A stretch of 64,000 nucleotides of DNA from Cinclus cinclus (taxonomy: Eukaryota; Chordata; Aves; Passeriformes; Cinclidae): positions 51,644,006 through 51,708,005 of the forward strand of contig NC_085047.1 of assembly GCF_963662255.1 (NCBI RefSeq). The letters run 5' to 3'. The translations under genes and the position numbers were made by a program. Below are positions 12,640 through 24,147 of the stretch, one piece after another; within the stretch, counting starts at the first letter, position 1; the number at the start of each line of letters is the position of its first letter. The notes beneath the pieces were generated by a model. That model was not told where the DNA came from, searched no databases, and worked only from the letters and a program-made list of their open reading frames with translations.

Positions 12640-15263
12640 GGGAAGATTAGGAGGGTGCACTGCATCTTGTAACATCATGATCAGTTAACTGTGAAATTAC
12701 TGCTTATCACCACTATACATTTTCTATTACCCTGTGGACCTTTTAAAACTCAGTATGTTGCTGGCAGAAAAATAAAAGTTATAAAACTGCAGGTTAAAGT
12801 CAAAGTTAAGCAAATATGTATGTATGCATTTCAAAGTAGAAAACAAAATAACCCCACCAGAATTTAGTTATATTCGTATGTTTTAGGAAAAAGTAGTTAA
12901 TTCAAGGTAATTATTGGTAAAGATGGACATTTGAATAATCAGAAATTTGCATTAAGATATCCAGGTATTCTAAACTGTGCCCTACATGTACGTATTAAGA
13001 AGCTCTAAGAAGAATGACTTGTCATCACTAGCAACAATTCCTCCTGCACCATGTGCAGCTTAGTCAGAGTCCAAATCCTGTCCCAAAGAGGGTATTTTCC
13101 ACTGGATATAAAAGGATTATATTTCTCCTTTAAGGATACATTCTGCACATGATTAATTGCCACGGGGATGTGATATTTATCTAGTCAGAAAACTGTATTT
13201 TAGAACCAGGATTAGGAAGTTAATTCGCAGAAATTCCATTAATTCACTAAAATGAAGATCCAGGGGTTCATGTACTTTTTGCAATCATATCAGTCATAAT
13301 AGAACTGTGATAATTGATAACAACATTAATGATATACACACATACACAGCTTGTTGACTTGTACAGTACAACTAAGCTAATATTTCAGCACAGCAAAATA
13401 TCTTAAGTACAAGAAGCACAGTAGTTATTCTACAGTAAACATTTCAGAGAAATGTGATAGCTTAATTTGAAAAACACATAACTATGCACTTTTTAAAAGC
13501 CATTTTATTTTAATAGCAGAGATTGTAATAGCACATTTAGTTTTTATATAGCTGTATTCTTAATTTTTGAAATACTTTTAGAGTTGTGCTAGTTATATGA
13601 ACTATAAAGATGGCATGATGTTTCATTATAGGAATTAGTATATCAATAGTGAAAAATAAAAGATCCAACAGCATCTCAAAATTTTTCCATAAAATATCTT
13701 CCAATTCCCTCAAAGGACTAATTTATTAAACTATATCTCAGAGCCTAGATCTTATAACAAAAGGTAACCGTCTACAGGCAAGAAGAAAAATGTACAGAAA
13801 CATCATCTCTAACTAAAGAATACTAATTTAAGAATGGAATGCTGTCCTTGTCTATTACCGGTCTTCATTTCTGATCTAACTTCTACTGAACTTGTTGAAA
13901 AGATTTCCAATTACTTCAGTGAAAACTGGATCAGTAACTGTGTCCCTTAGTAGGTGTGCAAACTAAAACAGTTAATTGGCATAAACCAGAAGCCAAAAGA
14001 ATATTGAACAGTGACCTCAATCTCAGATTAAATGGAATGCTCAGAATCTCTCAATAAGAGCTGTGACAGTTAATAATATGTTTGTAAGGCTATTTAGAGC
14101 ATGAATGTTTAATAGAACTCCCTTGCAACTGAACTGCACAATGACATCCAAGTTTGGCAGTGCTGGACCTTTCTGAGATTGGAGATCCTAAAGTGGACAT
14201 TAGGCAACATGGACAGAGATGGAGGTTAAATGAACAAAAAACTCTACCTGGGCAGGAGGCTTTCCCCCCACCATAGAAGCTGATTTACTTTTCATAAAAG
14301 AATTGTGACATGTAAGATGACAAACAGATATCAGAGGTATGTAAGCTCCTAACCAAATACTGAGTTTGGTGGTTTTAATCAGGATCTACAAGCTTGCTCT
14401 GCTAAGTCCCCAGACTGTCTCAATGGGGTGTCACACACATCTGAGATGGGAAACATGAGTCACTGCTGATCTCTGGTATAGCTCACAGCTGTGAATCCGC
14501 CTATGGAATTTTACCTTGTCCTTTACTGATCAGATGGGCTTTTTGCTGGCATCAAGATTAATTGTGGAATATACAAACTTCGGCCACACATCGGGGATTG
14601 GAGGAATGTGTCAAGGGGCCATGTGCTCTTTAAGTGCAAATATTACATGGAAAAAATTTTCTTTTGTGAAAGGTAAACAATGAGAGGTACTTTAAGCAAT
14701 GTAAAGGGTGTGAGACAACATCAGCACTGTTAAAATGACCTCATTTTTATTTATTTTGACATTTGTGCATGTTCACTCATCTGAAATGGCAGACAGAACA
14801 AAAGCACTGCAAGCTGCTGTCTAGTGCCTGCTACAAAGCTAGAACTCCATTGAAGACTTGCCAACTTGTATGGAGGGCTTAGGTGTTTGAATGAGATTGT
14901 GTGATATTATTTGCTATAGCCTTGGGAGGTCAGCAGTGGAATGACTTTGGATCAACAACTGGAAGATAAATTTAGCTACTATTTTCTTACAGCAAATCAC
15001 TGTCCTCTTGCATGAGTGTCAAGGAAAGAAAAGCAGGTAGTTCCCTAGTACTTAGGCTAGGTACAAATCTAAGAGCTTACTTAATGCATCTGTTATCAAA
15101 TAGTTTTCTCAACTATAAAGGATAATGTTACTACAGAACTTTAATTTGGTTGTAGAAAAAAAAGTTTACATAAATGTAGGAGACAATGGAGAAAATAGCA
15201 TTGATAAATTTCTCCAAGTCATTAATATAATTCCACTATTTATGTGCTCACAAGAGAACTATT
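12640..15263. other. AT-rich non-coding stretch
   Basis: Very AT-rich between 12.8 and 13.8 kb. No gene, repeat family or structured RNA recognised. Confidence 0.55.
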
Positions 15264-15302
15264 TTATATATATATATATGTGTGTGTGTGTGTATATATA
15301 TA
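15264..15302. repeat. Compound TA/TG/TA microsatellite
   Basis: A TA array runs into about seven TG units and back into TA. The symmetrical TA-TG-TA layout is typical of interrupted AT arrays and can form cruciform or Z-like DNA. Confidence 0.9.
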
Positions 15303-16683
15303 AGTAATTGATACTTTTTCATAGATTCTAGAATAACTTCTGAGGAGACGTATATATTCTGCACTTCTGGCAAATATTTCACATTATGTGTTCACTTTCT
15401 GTGGTGGAGCATGTGATATTGTTCTTATCTTGTTTCAGTTATTTAGTTGCTATAGAAAACAATACTTAAAGTAGTGTACATATAAAAAATAGTTCCAAAA
15501 TTGCTTCAGGAAAATCGCTGATGCAAATTTCTTTTCTATTGCTTTGTGCAAGTAGTCATTGTGATTCTATTTTCTGTGTATGAGCTCAATTATTGAAAGT
15601 TTACAACTAAACCCATATAAAAACTTATAAATACCAGAGTAGTAACTGCATGAGTTTTATTTTCAAAAATATTAAATATATTTTATTTGAACATTATGCC
15701 AATTTCATATGTACTATAAAAAATGGATGAACCAGCACACACTTCAAGTTACTTCAAAATTTTAAAAGTCTATCTGTAAAAGGTGAAAGAGAAAATCTGA
15801 ATTCATATTAAATTTAGGCAATAGCTCCAGAAAAAATACTCTTTACCCTGCCCAGCTCTCAGAAAGAGGCTAGGCCAGGGTTACTCCTAAAATTTTAAAA
15901 CAAAAAGCAAAAAGTCTAATTGGGACAGGATAATTGGTGTCAGATGGAAAATGTGACAGAGAAACTAGCACTAGTAAAAAATATGAGAAAATTCCTTTGT
16001 TAATTTGAGCAAATACCTTGAAGACTTAGACAGTGATTAACCCCATATTGACTTATAAATTTAATTATATCCAAGAGTTATAAGAAAACCCTGAGTTTCT
16101 TGAAAGGACTGGAACTTTTTCAGGACAAGGAAGTGCTCACAGCTGAACTGATTTCTTCTTTTGTGTGACAGTAATGCCTCTATATGAAGGAATTAATTTT
16201 CATGGAGCTCTTTCCCAATTTTCCACAGAAATCTTAGGATGTCTTTCCCCTCTCTTCTCTCCCCTACCATACTTTTCTGAAAAAACACCTCCAGGAAAAT
16301 ATCAGGCTAATGTAATTATAAAGCAATATATTTACGATGTCTCCAAAATGAAAACTCAGTTTAAAAAAATGAGTTCTTTGGCATCTTATCTTGTAAGCTT
16401 TTGGTAGTACCAAGACTATATTGCACAAGTTAAGGTCAAACAGCCCAGTATGTTCCAATCCAATCTAGGCCATATTAGTACTAGCAAACATAACTAGCCT
16501 TGGCCTATTTCCTAGGTCCCACATCAAGTGGTGCGATGTGATGTAAGCTGTAAAAGCAAGAGAATATTTTCATATCCTGTTTTCAGAGACTGAGGAAATT
16601 GAGCATCTGATGAATAGAAATGCATTAGGCTGACTCACTGCTTTTCTTTCTTAATATAGCTAGCTACTCACTTAACATGTATC
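15303..16683. other. AT-rich non-coding stretch
   Basis: No exon or repeat family recognised. An 80-codon plus-strand frame at 16165-16407 has no splice context and no domain. Confidence 0.5.
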
Positions 16684-17145
16684 ACGAAGTCACAGAATTA
16701 TAGAATCATTGTAGAATCAATCCAAGATACCTTTAAGGATGATTAAGTTCAACCCCGCCATGCCATGGGCAAGGACCTTCCACTACATCAGGTTGCTCAA
16801 AGCCCTAGCCTTGAACACTTCCAGGGACTAAGCGTCCATGCTTTCTTTGGGAAAGCTGTTTCAGTGCCTCGCTGCCCTCACAGTAAAGAATTTCTCCTGG
16901 TCTCACTCATTGCCCAGAGTATATCCATATTTGGGATTGCCTCAACCCAAGTGTAGGATATTGCACTTGGCCCTGTTGAACTTAATCCCTCTGAATGGCA
17001 TCCCATGCTTCAGAGGATGTGCCAGCAATACTACTCAGCTTGGTGTCATCCAAAAACTTGCTGAGAATATATTCAATCCCACCATCCAGGACCCTAATGA
17101 AGATGTTAAATAATACTGGTCACAATACAGACCCCAAGGGACACA
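16684..17145 (-). mobile_element. CR1 LINE 3' region, minus strand
   Basis: The plus strand begins with AGAATTATAGAATCATTG, the reverse complement of the classic ATTCTATG tail, and continues through TTCAACCCCGCCATGCCATG and GTTTCAGTGCCTCGCTGCC. It then runs through GGTGTCATCCAAAAACTTGC and ends near CAGACCCCAAGGGACAC. This is the usual order of a CR1 read backwards, including part of the end of its reverse-transcriptase frame. The frame is broken by stops and indels and codes for nothing now. It is the least decayed of the minus-strand CR1 copies here. Confidence 0.93.
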
Positions 17146-18106
17146 GCTTGTAACTGACTTATGTCCCAATTTTACAAAATCATCTCTGAGCAGAGTAGAA
17201 CTACAAGTGGAAAGGAAAGTATGGAATACAATAAACCTACACAGCAGGAGTAGTGTGTTTTCGTTTTCTACTTTCCCCCCAGTATTTTCCTAATAACATT
17301 CTATTTCTTTTTGAATGCCACTAAGCACTGAGATAGGAGTATCATTTTCTGCTTCTTTTTATTGGATTTTATTCAGCATTTTATTGAACTGTTATTCACT
17401 ATCTTTAGCCTTTTTTGCAACCTTTGTTAGTGAATTCACTTCTTGACATGTGTTTTTAAAACTTTGAAAACTAATATCATCAAACTGTCACCTAATTATT
17501 TTCTCCTGTTTACAGATCATTTGTGAATATACTGAAGAGTTGCAGTGGGAATCTCTGTTTCCAATGGGGAATGGTAGCTCATTTTTTCCCTGTACTGTGA
17601 AAAGCATTTATTACTGCTCTGGCTTCCTGTATTTAATCATGTTAGAATGTTCCTTTTCATTCATGTGAGTTATTTCTATAACAGTACTTGGCAAGTTCTT
17701 GATGAAGGAAATTGTGTAGTCTGTTACCTTTTGTTATAAGAAATTTTAGGATGTCATCTTATTTCTCTCTTGAGTCCTTTCTGGGTCTTTCTAAGATTTT
17801 AAGTAATATGAATTTTCTGAGAATATCCTATGTGTTGTCTGTTTTGCACATCACGTAAACACATTTTACCCTGTCAGTCTCCCCTCTATCTCCTTTTTAA
17901 ACAAGAAACATTATCCTGTAATGTTAATGTGGCCTTCTTTTGGACATTAAATACTAAGGTAGAAGACTGGGTGACAGGGAGCTCACCAAAATCCTGGATC
18001 TAAGTACTGTATGAAGAGCTTTTTAGTAAAAAATAATTATGTGCTGTGCAAGGGAAAGCCATGAGCTTCATCCCTTCCTACATGCCCTAACTCGTTGCTC
18101 TACAGA
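17146..18106. other. AT-rich non-coding stretch
   Basis: No gene or repeat family recognised between the CR1 copy and the exon-like segment. If the segment at 18107-18236 is a true last exon, this stretch would hold its 3' untranslated region, but I see no clear AATAAA signal close to it on the minus strand. Confidence 0.45.
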
Positions 18107-18236
18107 TCAGCCAGACATGTATAAAAATTTGGTCTCGGCATCTCCCTCGACTGTGACATGTACCCTTTCAATAAGAACATGGGCAAACCTCTTCTGCTCT
18201 TCTTCTGTTTCTTGGCCTTTTGGTTTGATGACGGCT
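18107..18236 (-). other. Candidate terminal exon, unknown protein
   Basis: On the minus strand the acceptor GTGACCTGCTCAG is followed by one base that completes a split codon, then 42 codons and a TGA stop. Four CpG sites occur in an otherwise CpG-poor region. The peptide is charged and regular, with ETEEEQKRF, an alternating hydrophobic strand (RVHVTVEG) and the end KFLYMSG. The frame also stays open upstream as far as an ATG at 18263-18265, giving a 52-residue stand-alone frame. I cannot name a family. It could be a last coding exon, part of an old pseudogene, or chance; the plus strand is also open here. Confidence 0.3.
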
Positions 18237-18778
18237 CTGAGCAGGTCACATAAAATCACTGTCATCCTAGTATAGTATGTGTGTAGTACTAGATGTCTCC
18301 TATTTCACATGAAAATTGAAAACATCCAGGAGGGTTTCAACATTTCCTGGAACACTGAAATTTTTTATTTGATAGACTATTTCCATATTATAAAATACAT
18401 TACATTCTATGTGGTATATCCCATATAGTTTCTGCTTGTTTGTTACTGTGTCTTAATTATCTTCCTCCCATTAACTTTTTTTTTTTTTTTGCATATTTAT
18501 AGCAGAATGTGCTAGCTCAAAACACACAGTTTTCCTCTTCTTATTTATGGGCTTTTTATAATCCCCACACAAAATTTTATTTTTTCAGTGGCCTATTTAA
18601 CTGGGAACTCATTTATTGGGAATTTTACCTCATCATTACCGTCCTCTCCTTTACATGAGGACACGCAATTCATCAACATGAACATTATTGTCCATCTGTC
18701 TCTGCTGGCTTCCTGTCCTCCCACCAAGACCATTTGTTTAAATTCTGCGGGTTTTTTAAACTTTTTCACCTGTTTAAT

Positions 18779-18858
18779 GAAGGAAGGAAGGAAGGAAGGA
18801 TTCCAGGAAGGAAGGAAGGAAGGATTCCAGGAAGGAAGGAAGGAAGGAAGGAAGGAAA
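18779..18858 (+). repeat. GGAA array with a 24-base higher-order unit
   Basis: Tetranucleotide GGAA units are interrupted twice by ATTCC, at 18800 and 18824, giving two 24-base super-units followed by a pure GGAA run. It is polypurine on this strand and polypyrimidine on the other. The lysine/arginine/glutamate-rich and proline/serine-rich frames across it are artefacts of the repeat. Confidence 0.95.
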
Positions 18859-18859
18859 T

Positions 18860-19799
18860 AGTACTTCTGTTCCAGAACTTTTCACAATTTCTAATAACCT
18901 GAAACCTTCTCCAGTGTTTATCTTGATGTCTCAGCAGGAAGGCTCTACATTCCACCTCCTTTCTTTTCAGCAGTGTGAGTGTTGCTAGCCTGAAGTTGGG
19001 TTGCTCAGCAGTGTCTTTAGAGATACCGTGGAATAAACTTTCTTTCTCCCTGGAGGACCTAGCCCTGGACTCCAGAACCTGCCCAGGAGATTTTCTCAGC
19101 AGGAATTACTGTGATGTGACAGGAGAAAGCCAAATAAAGCTAATACAGCCTTAGATTGTGAAAGCTTGATGATACAGAGTCGTCCTGGGGAGCAAAGCAC
19201 GTGTCTCATCCTTAAATAAGCTCGTGCTAAGGGTGCAGAGGGACTTGTCAGTGATATATGAAGATAGCTGAATGCTCTACCAAGACTCATGGCCTCTGCA
19301 TACTGGATCTCCCCAGAGTACATACAATTAGAAGGTGGAATAAACCGAGAGTAATTCTCTTATGTAAGTGAAAAACTGAAGGTTGAGCACTGCAAGGTAA
19401 GCAATGAAATAAGGTGTTTTCAACCAGCATGCCTGAATGGAATTTTAACTACAAATATTTTTGCGCTTCTAAACAGGAAGCACTTTCCAGTTTAGCAAAG
19501 GATCTGAATGAAGGCAACAACTGTGGCAAAACAGTGTGTGAACACAGTAGATTCTGCCAAAGAGAAATCCTTGAGGGTAAAGGAAGATGAAGGTGAACTC
19601 TCAGTTTCTATTGGATTAGTTCCAGTATAGTGCTGCATGTTGAAATGAGCAGCAGTGAGGCTTTAAACAATTTCTGGTCAGGAATCTGGATTTTTTTTTC
19701 TCAGGTTCACAATGCTACAGATTATGGATTGCTTTTACGTCATGTTCATTAGCTGCACCTTGCTAAACAACCTACACCCCCCCCCTCCCCAGCCCCCCA
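18860..19799. other. Non-coding stretch
   Basis: No exon or repeat family recognised. A short C-rich run lies at about 19777-19798. Confidence 0.5.
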
Positions 19800-20050
19800 G
19801 GTTCTATAATAATTGCAAACTTAAGGAAATCGATTATATTTAAACTATTTTTAACTTAACTGTCTTTGACCAAATACATAAAAACTCTGTGATCTTATTC
19901 CCTCATTGGAGCCTGCAACCCTCAACAAGTTAACAAGAATCGATTGATGACATTGCGACAACCGAGTCAGAACAAAACGTCAAAAAATATAAATTAAAGA
20001 GACAAGCAGAGGCTGCTGTGGAGAGATGTGGAGAAATGTGTTACTCCACC
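19800..20050. promoter_or_regulatory. Candidate conserved non-coding element with CpGs
   Basis: Two copies of ATCGATT (19830-19836 and 19940-19946) frame an AT-rich core. Four CpG sites lie within 38 bases (19941-19979), which is unusual in this CpG-depleted window. The second copy sits in CGATTGATGACATTGCGAC, a combination that resembles PBX/MEIS and CRE-like half sites. No frame or repeat explains it. Retained CpGs in unmethylated or selected sequence are one reading; chance is another. Confidence 0.25.
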
Positions 20051-22069
20051 TTTTGGTGGCTCTGAGAGCTGGTGACAAACTGAGAAACCCAGGTTCTTCT
20101 TTGGAATTGCCATCATTTTCTCATTCCTGTTACAATGCCAGGTATCTGCAAACCACTGCAAAACTGACTTAGCCTCAGTGTGAGCCAGAACTAGAAATCC
20201 AATCCAGAATTTTAAATCAATGAGGGAGCCTTGCCAGAAATCTTAGGTCCAAACCTCATTTCTTTGTCAAGAGGAAATCCAAGTCCAAAGAATTGCATGA
20301 GTAAAATAAAAAATAGTGCTGATCAGTGTGACAGTAGATGTTTATTTCTATTAATAAAATAAATCTAAAATTTGTAGCAGCTCACATAAATAGAGAATGG
20401 CATTTGAGAGAAAAATATAATGAGGAACATCTTAATTGAAGAGCTATATTAAGAAAGGAAAACTATGCATCAACCTAAAGCTTTTCCATTCATCAACTCT
20501 TCAATTTCCTCTGTCTCTGAAAACAGGATATGAAAATATTCTCTTGCTTTTGCAGCTTACATCACATAACAAATTGGAATATTTGGAAAATATGTTTTAA
20601 CAGAAATCTCAGGTTTTAAATCAAATTTCTATCTCAGCTATGGTATCTCGTTTTGTCATTAAAAAAAAAAAGACTAAGACTAAGACTGATGAGCCTTTGC
20701 CTACTAAAGAGCTACCATAAAGGGTAAAAAATAAAGAAGTTTTGTAGGATATGAATGAAAATCTTCAAAGAAAGATTGATTTTCAAAGCTACATCACTAT
20801 TTTTCAAATAACCACCCCACCTTAAACTCATAGCTCAATCCTTTACCCTCCCGCAGCCTCTCCTGAGCAAGAAAATTTAAACCACAGTGCAATGTCTTAA
20901 TGCAAGCTTGAAAACAAACAATGTCCAGTTCAGCAGACAGAACTCCAAATAGAGTTCTTCAGCACTGAATGCTGTGAACCCAATCTACTGTTACCTAAGG
21001 AAGCATCATGCACAGGAAAGCATGGATTATGGGGTTCAGTGCATTTAAACTGCTCCAAGACAGTGTGTGGTAATCTCCAAGGAGATCTGCTGAGGAAAAA
21101 TGCTGGGAATGTGCTACTTCTGCTCCTTTATGACAGGTACACAAAGCCTGTAATGTTTCTTTGTATAAAAAATACAAAGGATGGTGTTTGTAGAGGGGTA
21201 ATTATACTTGGAAAAATACTTAGCTGTATTATGGAAAGCAGTTTAGCAAGTTATTTGGAATCTCCTCAAAACTAGGACCGTTTCCAGGCAGAACTTAATC
21301 TTTATTTCAACCTAAAGCATAGTTAGCGTGTTCAAGGAAAGGAAGCCTTCTCCTGACTTCTCTGATAGGGAGCAAACGTCTCACACAGCAGGAAAACAGT
21401 GAAATGATTAGGTAGAAAAAGAATGCTAATACAAGTGTATGCCCATGATTTGACTAAATGCACTGGCCAATCATCTGGAGAAAAATACTGCAGTTGTAGA
21501 ACATGTGAGACTGAGAACCTTTGTTGCTGCGGTGTAAGTTTTTATCCACACTGTTTAATCTCAGTTATTAACAACTTTCAGGAGTTATTATCCATCAGGC
21601 TTTTCAGGTAGCTTTACTGTTCCAGTGTAATTTAGTTTTTTTAAAGCTTAAACCTAAATAATCCAATTACTTTTGAAAACTTGAAAAGCAGAGGAATACA
21701 ATCCCCAAGGCAAATAATGAAAACCATTCCTAATTTTGTGAAAGCTCTAACTTCAACACTGTTATCAGACCATGAATGATATTTCATGTTTGTCTCTGGA
21801 GAAACACATCTCCCTTTTTTGTAGAACAGGGAAGAATCAAAATATATTAGGTCAATGACTTATATTTGGTGCACTTTTATCCATGCTACACAAAAGTATT
21901 ACCATTTCTCCCCATAAAACAAAAAGGAATATGCATTTTTTACCAAATTGCCAAGTATTTTTTAATTATTAGGGATTTCAAATTCGATTATTTCTCATTT
22001 TGATCAGGGAATTGAAGATCCTATTTAAGTGCCCAGCAAGGCCAGTTTTTGAGACTTCTCCATTAAGTT
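20051..22069. other. Non-coding stretch, no gene seen
   Basis: No exon, repeat family or RNA gene recognised. Confidence 0.5.
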
Positions 22070-22350
22070 GTGCTTCCATACCTTGAAGCTCTTGGAGCTG
22101 CTTTCCTGGGAGACTCTGGTTCTTTGTCCCTGCCAGAGCTGCATTTCATCACAGCTGCATGCCATGGGGCTCTCATGGATTCAGACTCTGACCCATGGGC
22201 TGACACCCTGGCCCAGCCATGGTCCATCTCATTCCCAGGGGGGTGCCCAATGCCCTGGGCTGGGGCTGCCCTTGGCCTCTCCCCAGCTGCCCTGCTCATC
22301 GCTGTGGGATGAGTGTGGGATGGCCTCACTGGTGAGGATCCACCTTTCCT
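22070..22350 (-). repeat. GC-rich dispersed repeat, copy 1
   Basis: A GC-rich block with sharp edges sits in AT-rich DNA. On the minus strand it has GGGCACCCCC, then CCCATGGGTCAGAGTC, then CATGGC...CTGTGA in that order. The same anchors occur in the same order and orientation near 29.6-29.8 kb, so both are probably copies of one dispersed element. Its size and composition would suit an old LTR, but I cannot name the family. Frames of 80-96 codons across it on both strands are a result of its composition. Confidence 0.45.
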
Positions 22351-24100
22351 GCCTGTGAGTTGTGGCTCACAGCTTCTCTTAAAAAGCTTTTTGGTCTCCC
22401 TAAAGCTAAATGATTAGCCCAGACCAAAACATAAATTGCAATTATCTTAGATATACTTCTTTTTAGAGATATACTTCCATACCAATGGCTACTCTGGTAG
22501 AGCAGCCACCAATGCAATAGTTAACACTTGAACTTTGAGGATACTTGACAGGGATTTATCTTGTCTAAGGTTCAGTTCTGTGCATTAGAGAGAGAGGCAG
22601 GGCAGCTGCCTGCAGCCAGGGCTCTCAGGGGGATTTCACTCCGAGGGACAGCAGCTCCTTGCAATTAATTACAAAAAATTACCTTAAAAGTAAGGCAATT
22701 TGCAATCTTTGGAAGGATTTCCGGTTGCTTTTAACATTTTGAAGCTTTTACTGGTTTGAAAGATTCTTTGATCGAGCATCTGACTATCACAACGCTCCTA
22801 AGATCTGTATTGATTTTTAACTTTTTGCCTAGGAACACGAGACTGGGAAGGAACCCTTCAGTCTCCAAGGACAACAGTTTGCTATTGCAGACAATCACTT
22901 TATGTAGTAGGTGTTTGGGAACTCACCTTTCTCTGACTTAAATCAATCTTCTTCCTTGTTTTTAATAAATGGCTGTGCAGAGTATCACTTTGTTTATATT
23001 TACAAGGTTCTCTTGACTTTTCAGACTGAATGTAGTTAGAAAAAATGTATAATTTTCTTTTTTTAATGTCCTAACTCTTATAATCTCGTGTTTAACTGGT
23101 AGGCTTCTATGATTTCTGCCTCTGTCAGAAATTAATAAACTGTCAGGAAAAAAAAACAGAAATTATCCTTCAGGAACTTTGGTGGGGATAATTCCCTGGA
23201 TTGATGACTCCTCTTTTAATGCAACCAGTATCCTCATCCTTATCTTCTTTAAACTTTCCCCTCTCTCTGTTCTCTGGTATTATTGTTTCAAATGCCACCA
23301 TAGCACTGTAGTGAATGTCAGATACATTAGTTCCTTGTCTAAAAATTCTAAGAGAGACATCGTGTTATTCTATTTCTCTAGCATGCATAGCATGTTATGT
23401 TCTTACAGCATCTATTTCAGGGCTATTAATATCTCTTCAAATTTATTGTAAAGCTTTGCTTACAACTGAAACCAGTCTACTGCAGCAGTTGCTCTACATT
23501 TCCCTGTTTTGAAATAAGTAATTTTCCAGTCATAAAGCACCACTCAGCACCAGCAGTAAATTTTAAAACTTTATATCAAGATTTGCAATTTTGCACAACA
23601 ACTTTTCCAGATTTTGTGATGGTGATTTTCTGAGGGGAGCATATTGTGTTTCATAGATGAGATTTCTACTTTGCTTGAGGTAATTTTTAAAATATTATTT
23701 TGTGCACATGTCTATTATTTCCACTGCCTTCACTTGCTTAATCCATACCATGACTCTTATTTCACTGAAACAGCTAAAGAAGATGGCAGGAAGGAATAAC
23801 TAAATCTTTTTGAATCTCAATACCATGGTTATTGTTTAGGATTTCCCCTCCCATTTTCCTTCTTAGAAACACAGAAAAAAACAAAAAACCAAAAAAAACA
23901 GATCAAACAGAAAGTCTATTTCCCTTAATATAATCTTTATAAGAATACACTAAACATTTGCCACGATAAAGATAATAACACAAAAGTACAGGTGCCACTA
24001 TCAAGCTTTTGGGAGCTGTCACTGTGTTCTCCTTTTAATTTAAAAACTTGAAAAAAATTAACTCCCTTTATTCTAACTTTGAATGTAAAACCTAACCTTG
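22351..24100. other. Non-coding stretch, no gene seen
   Basis: No gene recognised. A GC-rich patch at about 22590-22650 is too short to assign. Confidence 0.5.
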
Positions 24101-24147
24101 TTGACCTGGGGCAAGTCTGAACTGCCTCCTTCCTGAGCTGTAAAATG
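24101..24147 (+). repeat. Possible ancient MIR fragment
   Basis: The segment TTGACCTGGGGCAAGTCTGA, followed by a pyrimidine-rich part and GAGCTGTAAAATG, resembles the conserved 3' half of MIR SINEs (GACCTGGGCAAGTC ... CTGTAAAATG). It is short and diverged. MIR-like relics exist in bird genomes but are rare, so this is tentative. Confidence 0.35.

Noticed and set aside
18779..18858. Regular spacing that might suggest a CRISPR-like array
   Set aside because: Units are simple GGAA runs with 24-base periodicity and no spacers; the genome is vertebrate.
18588..18955. Open frames of 104 and 120 codons across the GGAA array
   Set aside because: Low-complexity artefacts; both strands are open because the repeat has no stop in any frame.
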